A DNA stretch of 64,000 bases, from positions 793,962 to 857,961 of the forward strand of contig NZ_BMMM01000001.1 of the NCBI RefSeq assembly GCF_014645835.1. The letters run 5' to 3'. Made by a program: the position numbers and the translations under genes. The notes beneath the pieces are model-generated. The model had not been told where the DNA came from, did no database searches, and worked only from the letters and a program-made list of their open reading frames with translations. Every line of letters begins with the position of its first letter. Positions within the stretch are counted from its first letter, which is position 1. Positions 50,974-58,408 of this stretch are shown here, piece after piece. Source of the DNA: Streptomyces albiflavescens. Its GTDB lineage: Bacteria; Actinomycetota; Actinomycetes; Streptomycetales; Streptomycetaceae.

Positions 50974-51900
50974 TCAGCCCTTGATCGCTCCGGTGAGCAT
51001 GCCCTTCTTGAAGTGCCGCTGGACGAAGGGAGAAGCCACTGCGACGGGGATCAGAGCGAGGACCATCACGGCCATCTGCAGGCCCAGAGAGGAGAGTTGC
51101 CCGGTACGGACCGCCTGCTGCAAGCCCGTAGGAGCCTCGGTGTTCTTCTGGACCAGCTGGATGAGCACGTTCTGCAGCGGCATCATCTCCTGGTCGGAGA
51201 GGTAGATGGAGGCGTTGAACCAGGCGCTCCAGTACCCGACCGCGTAGAACAGCGAGATGACGGCCAGCACCGCGCGCGACAGCGGCATGATGATGGTCAG
51301 CAGGATGCGCAGGTCACTGGCCCCGTCGATGCGGGCGGACTCGGTGAGTTCGGGCGAGATGCCCATGAAGAAGGCCCGCAGGACAAGGATGTTGAAGACG
51401 CTGACCGCGCTCGGCAGGACCAGGGACAGGTAGGTGTCGGTCAGGCCCAGAGACTGCACCAGCAGGTACGTCGGGATGAGCCCGGCTCCGAAGAACATGG
51501 TCGCCATCATGGTCATCAGGAAGAACCGGTGCCCCAGACTGCCCGGCCGTGACAGGCCGTAGGCGGCCAGCACCGACACCGTCATCGAGAACAGCGTGCC
51601 GAAGAGCGTGACACCGACCGAGACCGTGATCGCCCGACTGACCTGGCCACCGCTGAGCAGTTCTGTGTAGTTGACGAAGGTGATGCCCTGGGGGATCACG
51701 ACGAGGCCGCCGACCCGGTCGATCACCGGTTTCGGGGAGAGGCTGGTGACGATCACGATCCACAGCGGACCGAGCACCCCCAGGCAGCAGAGCACAAGGA
51801 AGCCGCTCTTGGCGGTGAGTCCTGCCTTGTTCGGAGGCTCCTCCCACACGGGGCGGGCGGGCGCCTGGAGGCTGCGGATGAGCTGCGTGTTGAGGCTCAC
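50974..51900 (-). CDS. CUT1 oligosaccharide ABC permease (YteP/LplC-type partner, second permease)
   Basis: Inner-membrane permease of 308 residues with six transmembrane helices. The coupling loop of the family is ELTESARIDGASDLRILLTI (EAA-type motif), followed by MPLSRAVLAVISLFYAVGYW, and the C-terminus FVQRHFKKGMLTGAIKG is the classic ending of LplC/YtcP-like proteins that import complex oligosaccharides. The GTG start at 51900 overlaps the upstream permease stop (GTGA). No ATPase gene is present, so the shared MsiK-type ATPase encoded elsewhere is expected to serve it. Confidence 0.92.
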   Translation of the reverse strand: MSLNTQLIRSLQAPARPVWEEPPNKAGLTAKSGFLVLCCLGVLGPLWIVIVTSLSPKPVIDRVGGLVVIPQGITFVNYTELLSGGQVSRAITVSVGVTLFGTLFSMTVSVLAAYGLSRPGSLGHRFFLMTMMATMFFGAGLIPTYLLVQSLGLTDTYLSLVLPSAVSVFNILVLRAFFMGISPELTESARIDGASDLRILLTIIMPLSRAVLAVISLFYAVGYWSAWFNASIYLSDQEMMPLQNVLIQLVQKNTEAPTGLQQAVRTGQLSSLGLQMAVMVLALIPVAVASPFVQRHFKKGMLTGAIKG

Positions 51901-52949
51901 TTCTGGTACACCCCCTGCTCCCCCAGCAGGTGCGCGACCTTGTTCGCCCCCAGGACGAGACAGACTCCGATGAGTCCCTTGGCCAGGCCGACCGCGGCCG
52001 CGTAGCTGAAGTCGCCGTTCTTGATACCCATGTTCCACACGTAGGTGTCGAGGACCTCGCTGGCCCCCGCGCCGACCGCGTCCCGCTGGAGCAGGAACTG
52101 CTCGAATCCGACGCTGAGCGCGTCGCCCACCCGCAGGACCAGCAGCAGCGCGATCACCGGACGCAGCGCGGGCAGCGTCACGTGCCACATGCGGCGCCAG
52201 CGCCCCGCGCCATCCATGGCGGCGGCCTCGTACAGGTCGGTGCTGACGGCGGCCAGCGCGGCGAGGAAGACGATGATCCCCCAGCCGGCGTCCTTCCACA
52301 CCGCCTCCGCGATGACCAGGTACTTGAAGAGGCTCGAGTCGGTCATCAGGTCGAAGCCGCTCCACCCGTGGTTCTCGAGGGTCTGGGCGATGATGCCGGC
52401 GCCACCGAGGACCTGCTGGAAGACGGTGACCACCAGGACCCAGGAGAAGAAGTGCGGCAGATACATGATCGCCTGCGCCACGGCCCGCACCCGGGGCCGG
52501 ATCACGCTGTTGATGAGCAGCGCGAGAGCGATCGGGATCGGGAAGAAGAACACCAGTTGGAGCACGAACAGGACGAGGGTGTTCTTCGCGGCGCCCCAGA
52601 ACAGCGGGTCGTCGAGCATCCGCGAGAACTGCTCGACGCCGACCCACGGACTGTGGAGGATCGCCGTGACGCCGTTGCTGGAGACGTACGGGTCGTAGTC
52701 CTGGAAGGCGACGATGTTGCCGAGCAGCGGGACGTAGTTGAAGAGCAGAAGCAGCACGATGACGGGCAGAGTCATCAGGATGAGCGCGCGGTCACGGCGC
52801 AGCCGGATCCGCCAGGGAACCCTGCCTGCCTTGCTCGTCCTGCGTGGCGCCCGCACCTTGGTCCCCGCGGTGGCGACCGCGACCGTCGGTTCCTCGACGG
52901 CCGCGGGGGGACGAGTCCCGTCGGGCCTGCTCCGGGCCGTGAGAGACAT
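51897..52949 (-). CDS. CUT1 oligosaccharide ABC permease (LplB-type)
   Basis: First permease of the importer, 350 residues with a basic N-terminal tail (about 1-55) and six transmembrane helices. Family landmarks are FNYVPLLGNIVAFQDYDPY, IMYLPHFFSWVLVVTVFQQV and the EAA-type loop STDLYEAAAMDGAGRWRRMW. Its ATG overlaps the stop of the binding-protein gene by one base (TGATG), and its stop overlaps the start of the second permease gene. Confidence 0.92.
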   Translation of the reverse strand: MSLTARSRPDGTRPPAAVEEPTVAVATAGTKVRAPRRTSKAGRVPWRIRLRRDRALILMTLPVIVLLLLFNYVPLLGNIVAFQDYDPYVSSNGVTAILHSPWVGVEQFSRMLDDPLFWGAAKNTLVLFVLQLVFFFPIPIALALLINSVIRPRVRAVAQAIMYLPHFFSWVLVVTVFQQVLGGAGIIAQTLENHGWSGFDLMTDSSLFKYLVIAEAVWKDAGWGIIVFLAALAAVSTDLYEAAAMDGAGRWRRMWHVTLPALRPVIALLLVLRVGDALSVGFEQFLLQRDAVGAGASEVLDTYVWNMGIKNGDFSYAAAVGLAKGLIGVCLVLGANKVAHLLGEQGVYQK

Positions 52950-54619
52950 CAGTTGCCGCTGCCGTTCTTGTCGAGGAGTTCCTTGTACCAGTCGCGCAGC
53001 TTGTCCCCGCCGGAGGACCTCCAAGTGGAGATGGCCGCCTGCACGTCGGACAGCTTCTTGTTGCCCCGCACGTAGTCGATCTGCAGTTGCTCGAACTGGC
53101 TGGAGAGGCTGGCATAGCGGGTCGGCTCGACGATGTTCATCCCGTACGTGGACGTCTTCTTCATGAAGGCCCCCATCCGCTGCTGCCACTCGGCCTGCTT
53201 GCGGGCGATTTCCGGGAAGTCGGGGTGGGCGAAGTAGGGAGCCGGGGCCGCCAGCATCGTCCAGGCGTTGATCACCTCGGAGTTGCCCTGGTCGGTCTTG
53301 ACCGGGACGCCGTCCTTGACCGTGTAGTGGGTGCCCTCGACGCCGTAGTCGACGAGCATGCGCTCCTTGGTGCCGTACGGCGCGGCCGCGAAGTCGGCGG
53401 CGGCCAGCGCGTTCTCGACCGTCGACTTCGAGGCGCCCTTGCGGATCATCGACCAGATGGTGGCGGGCGCGGAGGCGTACAGGGTCGGGTTGCCACCGTC
53501 GGCGCCGAAGATGTCCATCGCCTCGATCCGGAAGTCCGGGTTGGCATGGGCCTGTTCGGCGGTCTTCGTGTACCAGGCGGAGGAGTCGCTGTTGAAGACC
53601 AGGATCTGTCCGGCGGTGAAGCGCTGGCCCGCGTCGCCGGTACGTGCCTTGTCGTCGGGGTGGACCACGCCGGCGTCGAAGAGCTTGCGGGTCCACTCCA
53701 GGGCTTCGAGGTATTCGGGCCGCTCGATGCCGTACCTCAGCTTGCCGTCGGCATCGATGTTCCAGCCGGGGGCGGCGCCGAAGATGCTCCCCGAGACCCA
53801 GCTCATGTCACCGCAGGCGTACACCTTGGCCCTGGCGCTGGTGGCGTCCTTGGCCCAACTGAGGAACTCGTCGGCCGACTTGGGTACGGAGTAGCCCTTC
53901 TTGTCGAAGATGTCCTTGCGGTAGTACGGCATGATGAAGGAGGCGGGGGCGGACGGCATCGGAATGCCGCGCAGCGCGCCGCCGAAGATGCTCATGCGCC
54001 AGGAGTCGGATGGGATCGCGGCCAGGTTCGGGTACTTCTTGACCTTGTCGCCCGCCAGGTAGGGGCCGAGGTCCATGAACTTCGCAATGACCGCGTTCGG
54101 GAGCTTGTTGCTGACCAGTATCCAGCTCGGCACGACCACCATGTCGGGTATGGAACTGGAGGCGAGGACGGCGCCGAGCTTCTGGGCGTAGGTGTTGCCG
54201 TCCTGGTTCTGCCAGGTGACGTTGGTGCCCGCCGCCGCGTCGACTGCCTTGTAGTAGGCGCACCCGTCCTTCGGCGGGGTGCCCCAGAGTGGGGACATGA
54301 TCTTCAAGGGAGCGCCGGTACCGAGCTTGTTCGGGACCGAGGCTTGGAGACCCGCTAGGTCGATCTTGCCGGTGTAGCCGGCCGACGAACCGTTCTTCGA
54401 CGGAAGATCCGGCTTGGCGACCGTGCTGGCGACGTATGCCGGAAGGAGCTTGTCGGCGGCCTTGCCCGATGTGGTCCCCTCGCCCGACCTGCTGTCCGAC
54501 CCGCCACAGGCGGTGAGCAGGGGCATCCCACCGGCCACCGCTGCGGTGGCGACCACCGTGGAGGCGAGGAAGCTTCTCCGGCTGGGCCCTGAGGAGGTGG
54601 AGGCGGCATTCGGTGTCAT
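52949..54619 (-). CDS. CUT1 oligosaccharide-binding lipoprotein
   Basis: Large extracytoplasmic receptor of 556 residues of the LplA/YtcQ group, which bind long or branched oligosaccharides. A Tat-like start (GPSRRSFLASTVVATAA) ends in a lipobox (MPLLTACGG, Cys about 38). The mature part shows the extended two-lobe fold: LKIMSPLWGTPPKDGCAYYK, DMVVVPSWILVSN, AIPSDSWRMSIFGGALRG, PYYRKDIFDKKGYSVPKSAD, FGAAPGWNIDADGKLRYG and the late TYGMNIVEPTRYASLS. It heads the importer unit, downstream of one ACATCC-type site and two GAAGCGCTTC palindromes. The likely cargo is a galactosyl/xylosyl oligosaccharide processed by the GH42-GH36-GH43 enzymes. Confidence 0.9.
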   Translation of the reverse strand: MTPNAASTSSGPSRRSFLASTVVATAAVAGGMPLLTACGGSDSRSGEGTTSGKAADKLLPAYVASTVAKPDLPSKNGSSAGYTGKIDLAGLQASVPNKLGTGAPLKIMSPLWGTPPKDGCAYYKAVDAAAGTNVTWQNQDGNTYAQKLGAVLASSSIPDMVVVPSWILVSNKLPNAVIAKFMDLGPYLAGDKVKKYPNLAAIPSDSWRMSIFGGALRGIPMPSAPASFIMPYYRKDIFDKKGYSVPKSADEFLSWAKDATSARAKVYACGDMSWVSGSIFGAAPGWNIDADGKLRYGIERPEYLEALEWTRKLFDAGVVHPDDKARTGDAGQRFTAGQILVFNSDSSAWYTKTAEQAHANPDFRIEAMDIFGADGGNPTLYASAPATIWSMIRKGASKSTVENALAAADFAAAPYGTKERMLVDYGVEGTHYTVKDGVPVKTDQGNSEVINAWTMLAAPAPYFAHPDFPEIARKQAEWQQRMGAFMKKTSTYGMNIVEPTRYASLSSQFEQLQIDYVRGNKKLSDVQAAISTWRSSGGDKLRDWYKELLDKNGSGN

Positions 54620-54706
54620 TGCGTCAACCCTTCGTGGCGCACCAGGACACCCGGCGGTGGCCGTCGGCTGCGGTGTCTTGAGTGGAATTGGCTGAGCTGG
54701 AAGCGG

Positions 54707-54717
54707 ACATCCCATGA
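54707..54717 (+). promoter_or_regulatory. ACATCCCATGA site before CUT1 importer
   Basis: One mismatch to the ACATCCCATGT core of the fucose promoter regions, 88 bases upstream of the binding-protein start. Its presence would link importer expression to the same regulator as the fucose genes. Confidence 0.4.
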
Positions 54718-54734
54718 CTGCAACCCGATCAACA

Positions 54735-54750
54735 GTCGAAGCGCTTCGAC
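54735..54750. promoter_or_regulatory. Perfect 16-bp palindrome GTCGAAGCGCTTCGAC
   Basis: A LacI-type operator-like palindrome 116 bases upstream of the CUT1 binding-protein start. The same core occurs at 54900 and 41204. Confidence 0.65.
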
Positions 54751-54840
54751 GTTCTGTGAGATTAGGTGAACACCCAAGGGTGCACAAGAGTCGCTTCCAA
54801 GATTCCTCCCATGTCTTGGAGGCGATCAGCGCTTATCCCA

Positions 54841-54872
54841 CTTGACGCGCCAATGTTGATCTCTTGACGCGC
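54841..54872. repeat. Direct repeat CTTGACGCGC, 22 bases apart
   Basis: CTTGACGCGC occurs at 54841-54850 and 54863-54872, a spacing of two helical turns. Each copy contains a TTGACG promoter-like hexamer. It lies between the two GAAGCGCTTC palindromes. Confidence 0.4.
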
Positions 54873-54899
54873 TTCTGGCATGGGGCAAGCATCGAGTGA

Positions 54900-54948
54900 T
54901 CGAAGCGCTTCGAAATCCCTGTCACTGGACCCCAAGGACATCCAATGT
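54900..54948. promoter_or_regulatory. Second palindrome TCGAAGCGCTTCGA plus ACATCCAATGT
   Basis: TCGAAGCGCTTCGA (54900-54913) is a perfect 14-bp palindrome and ACATCCAATGT (54938-54948) is identical to the site at 18559. The same two motifs lie 165-230 bases closer to the importer start, so the region holds a duplicated pair of both elements. Confidence 0.55.
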
Positions 54949-55050
54949 GTCCGCGCGGAGAGGGCGCGAAGGTCCCAGTCCAAGTGGCTCCGGTATCAGG
55001 AGTCGGATGTCTCTGGTCGGATCCGTGATGCTCCTGGTCGGTCGGTGCCG

Positions 55051-55355
55051 TCACCAGTCTGTCGGCAGAGCGGAGATGAACGAGGTGAGCCGGTCGGCGA
55101 TGAGTCGGTCGTCGTGGGCCGAGTAGTGCCAGTCGCAGCCCAGGAAGTCCAGGCCCGTGTCGTCGAGGAACCAGTAGCGGACCCGGCTGTCGCCGGCGTC
55201 GTTGCGCGCCTTGACCACCTGCTGTACATGGCCGGCGTACTGGCCGGCTCCCACCGCCACGATGGTCGTGTCGGCCCCGTAGCGTGTGCGCAGCTTCTGG
55301 ATGAAGTCGCCGTAGGCGCTGCGGTAGGCGGCCGCGAGGCTGTAGAGGCATCGCG
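55051..55355 (-). pseudogene. Secreted SGNH/CE2-like esterase C-terminal relic
   Basis: About 100 residues of the C-terminal half of an SGNH-type carbohydrate esterase: AYRSAYGDFIQKLRTRYG, TTIVAVGAGQYAGHVQQVV, VRYWFLDDTGLDFLG and CDWHYSAHDDRLIADRL, which includes the late Asp-x-His pair. The N-terminal half with the GDS nucleophile is gone and the frame upstream is unrelated. Such enzymes remove acetyl groups from hemicellulose, so it fits the locus as a lost accessory enzyme. Confidence 0.65.
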
Positions 55356-55457
55356 GCAGCGGTGGCAGGCGCCCGGTACGGGGTGTCCGTCCAGTTGCCG
55401 ACTCGGCCCTTCGGGTATCGACAGCGGTGAAACCCCCGGCGGCGGCCGAGGGTCGTG

Positions 55458-57080
55458 TCAGTCGTCGGCGAGTGCCTCGTGGACGGAGGAGACCGCGCCG
55501 GCGCCGTCGCCGACGGCGGTGGCCACTCTTTTCGTCGAGCCCGCACGAAGGTCGCCGGCTACGAAGACCCGGGGTGCGCTTGTCTGGAACGGCAGGGCCG
55601 TACCGAACGGTTCGGCAGGCAGGCGGCTGTCCGTGAGGACGAAGCCGTTGTGGTCCTTGGCCACGCCGTCCAGCCAGCCCGACACCGGGTCGGCGCCGAT
55701 GAAGCAGAACAGGGCGCGGCAAGCCAGCCGGTCCCGCCGCCCGTCGGACTTCTCGGCGACGATCGACGCGAGGGTGTCGTCGCCGCCCAGTTCGCGGATC
55801 GTGCTGCTGGTGTGGACCTGGATCCGCGCATGCGCCCGGATCCGGTCGGTCAGGTAGGACGACATCCGGGCTCCGAGATCGGCGCCGCGGACGATCAGGT
55901 CCACCGTCGCACCACGGGCGGCGAGGGACAGGGCCGCTTGCCCGGCCGAGTTGGCGCCGCCGACGACCGTCACCGGCTGGTCTTCATAGCCTCGGACGTC
56001 CAGCTCGGTCGCGGCGTACCGGACGCACCCGGAGCTCTCGAAAGTCGTCCATTGCGGCAGGTCGAGGTGCCGGTAGTGCGCCCCGGTCGCGGCGATCACC
56101 GCGCGGCAGCGAATGCGTGCGCCGTCCTCCAGCAGGACGGCCGGGCGTCGCTCCTCCGAGAGGTCCAGGCCGGCCACCGCGCAGGGCGCGTGAATCCGTA
56201 CACCGAACTTGAGTGCCTGGACCATCGCCAGACGGGTCAGGCTTTCGCCGCTGACTCCGTGCGGGAAGCCCAAGTAGTTCTCGATGCGGGCGCTCTTGGC
56301 GGCCTGGCCACCGAGCCCGGCGCGGTCCAGCAGTACGGTGACGAGACCCTCGGACGCCCCGTACACGGCGGCGGCCAGACCCGCCGGGCCGGCGCCCACC
56401 ACGACGAGATCGACCGGACGCCCGTCGGCCCGATAGGTGAGACCGAGCACCTCGGCAAGAGCTCTGGGCGTCGCACGCCTCAGCAGCGAACCGTTGACCA
56501 TCGCGGCCGGGAGGTCGTCCTCGCCGAGCCCCGCCCGTCTCATCAGCGAGCCTCCGGGGTGCGAGGCCGCGTCGAGCCAGGAATGCGGCAGGAGCATCTG
56601 CGTCACATAGGTGCGTAGTTCCAGCGTCCGCGCGGCGTACGACCGGCCGACGAGCTCCAGTACGCTGCCTGCCGCCCCGCGGATCACCTCGCGCCGTTCC
56701 CTGAACGCCTCGATCAGTGTGTCGGCGATGTCGACCTGCTCGGCGAGGGCCCGGCGCAACATCGCCGCCCGGATCCGGACGACTGTCCCGGCGGACACCA
56801 CCCGGGCGGTCAGGTAGACGTGCTGACCGGTCAGCAGGTTGAGCTCACCGAGGAAGTCTCCGGGGCCGCCCCGGTAGATCAGACGCTCCGGCTCGATCGC
56901 CGTCGCGTCCCGGACGATGTCCACGGTCGCCGACCGGAGCAGGAAGAAGTCGTAGGTGTCGTCGCCGGACGTGTACAGATCCCGGCCGGGCTCGGCATGC
57001 TCCACCTCACCGTACTCGGCGAGCCGGCGGAACTGCTCGTCGTCCAGGACCGGCCCACGTTGTGCCGCACCGTCGTTCAA
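55458..57080 (-). CDS. cNMP-binding domain fused to thioredoxin-reductase-like flavoprotein
   Basis: A 540-residue cytoplasmic fusion. Residues about 10-130 form a cyclic-nucleotide-binding-like fold (LAEYGEVEHAEPGRDLYTSG, GPGDFLGELNLLTGQHVYLT). Residues about 130-215 link it to an FAD/NAD(P) oxidoreductase: VDLVVVGAGPAGLAAAVYGA, GLGGQAAKSARIENYLGFP, VTVVGGANSAGQAALSLAARG and VFVAGDLRAG. The CxxC redox pair of true thioredoxin reductases is replaced by SSGCVRYAA, with a single Cys, so dithiol exchange is unlikely. The TTG start at 57080 has GAGGAA upstream. It is the last gene of the hydrolase-MMPL-MFS group and may sense a small ligand and oxidise or reduce an unknown partner. Confidence 0.88.
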   Translation of the reverse strand: MNDGAAQRGPVLDDEQFRRLAEYGEVEHAEPGRDLYTSGDDTYDFFLLRSATVDIVRDATAIEPERLIYRGGPGDFLGELNLLTGQHVYLTARVVSAGTVVRIRAAMLRRALAEQVDIADTLIEAFRERREVIRGAAGSVLELVGRSYAARTLELRTYVTQMLLPHSWLDAASHPGGSLMRRAGLGEDDLPAAMVNGSLLRRATPRALAEVLGLTYRADGRPVDLVVVGAGPAGLAAAVYGASEGLVTVLLDRAGLGGQAAKSARIENYLGFPHGVSGESLTRLAMVQALKFGVRIHAPCAVAGLDLSEERRPAVLLEDGARIRCRAVIAATGAHYRHLDLPQWTTFESSGCVRYAATELDVRGYEDQPVTVVGGANSAGQAALSLAARGATVDLIVRGADLGARMSSYLTDRIRAHARIQVHTSSTIRELGGDDTLASIVAEKSDGRRDRLACRALFCFIGADPVSGWLDGVAKDHNGFVLTDSRLPAEPFGTALPFQTSAPRVFVAGDLRAGSTKRVATAVGDGAGAVSSVHEALADD

Positions 57081-57144
57081 GTGATTCCTCCGTCACACCG
57101 GACCACGAGGGTCTCTTGCCAGAGTGCTGGTCGAGTCGAGCAGT

Positions 57145-58386
57145 TCAGGCGCGAACCGGAACGGGCGCCGGCTTCACCCGGGCGACGGTCATGACGTACA
57201 GGAGCAGACCCGCGGTGGTGAGGACGAAGCCGGCCCACACGGTGGACAAGGTCCCCCAGCCGGCGTCGAGGGTGACCGCGCCGCCGATCGCGCCGAGACA
57301 GTTGGCCAGGTTGAGGGCGGCCAGGTTGAGCGTTCCCATCAAGGTCGGGGCGTCCGGTGCGAAACTCGTCAACCGGACCTGGATGGCGGGGATGGCGAAC
57401 ATCATGGTCGCGCCGACGCCGAACAGGCAGGGCAGCAGAATCACCAGGTTGCCGCCCGCCACGCCGATCAGCGCCAGGAACGCCAGAGCACCGCCATAGC
57501 CGGAGATCAGACCGCGGTTCTCGTACCGGTCGGCGACACGTCCGCCGACGTGGTTGCCGACCGCCATGCCGAGGCCGAAGACGGCGAGCGCGATCGGGAT
57601 GAGCGAGGCGTCCCGCAGCGCCGCGTCGGTGACGAACGGGCCGATGAACGTGTAGACGGCGAAGATGCTGGAGATGCCGAACGCCGCGATGGTGACCATC
57701 AGCCAGACGCCACGCCGCCGGAGGGCGCCCAGTTCGCCCGTGAGGGAGCTGCCGCGCAGGTCGTCGGTGCGCGGCAGCCAGGCCACCAGGGCAGCTCCGG
57801 CGAGGAGGCCGACGGCGACCACGGTCCCGTACATGACGCGCCAGCCGGCGTGCTGGCCGATGAAGGTGCCGAGCGGCGACCCGGCGATGGTGGCGACGGT
57901 GAGTCCTCCCATCACGGTGGCGAACGCCTTGCCGCCCTTGCCCGGCCCGTACACGTACGCGGCGACGACGGCACCGGCGCCGAAGAACGCGCCCTGCACG
58001 CTGCCCGCGACGAACCGGAACACGACGAACAGCACGATGTCCGGCGCCAGGGCGGAGAGTCCGTTGCCGACCAGGAACAGTCCGATCAGGCCGAGCAGCA
58101 GAGTGCGCCGGTTGACCCGGGCGGCGAGCAGGGTGATCGCCGGAGAGCCGATCATCACCCCGAAGGCATACGCGGTGATCGCGTATGTCGCGACCGGAAC
58201 GGACACTTCCAGATCGGACGCGAACAGCTGGATGATGCCGTTGCTGCCGAACTCGCCGGCGCCGATCGCGAAGGTCCCCAACGCCAGTGCGAACAACGTC
58301 AGTTTCGGATTCCTGATGGGCGACTTCGCGGAGGTGTGCCGCTTCTCCTCGGCAGTGCACTGGCTGTCGTATGCGCGCTGATGCAT
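57145..58386 (-). CDS. MFS transporter (DHA1/AraJ-type efflux)
   Basis: Inner-membrane exporter of 413 residues with 12 predicted transmembrane helices. The N-terminal half shows GTFAIGAGEFGSNGIIQLFA (helix 1 of AraJ-like proteins), MIGSPAITLLAARVNRRTLL (cytoplasmic motif A) and VAGSVQGAFFGAGAVVAAY; the second half has AVGNHVGGRVADRYENRGLI. Proton antiport of sugars or drugs is typical. It starts 22 bases after the MMPL stop and lies 64 bases before the flavoprotein start, so the genes are likely co-transcribed. Confidence 0.9.
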   Translation of the reverse strand: MHQRAYDSQCTAEEKRHTSAKSPIRNPKLTLFALALGTFAIGAGEFGSNGIIQLFASDLEVSVPVATYAITAYAFGVMIGSPAITLLAARVNRRTLLLGLIGLFLVGNGLSALAPDIVLFVVFRFVAGSVQGAFFGAGAVVAAYVYGPGKGGKAFATVMGGLTVATIAGSPLGTFIGQHAGWRVMYGTVVAVGLLAGAALVAWLPRTDDLRGSSLTGELGALRRRGVWLMVTIAAFGISSIFAVYTFIGPFVTDAALRDASLIPIALAVFGLGMAVGNHVGGRVADRYENRGLISGYGGALAFLALIGVAGGNLVILLPCLFGVGATMMFAIPAIQVRLTSFAPDAPTLMGTLNLAALNLANCLGAIGGAVTLDAGWGTLSTVWAGFVLTTAGLLLYVMTVARVKPAPVPVRA

Positions 58387-58408
58387 CGTCTCGTCCTTGG
58401 CAGGAGGG

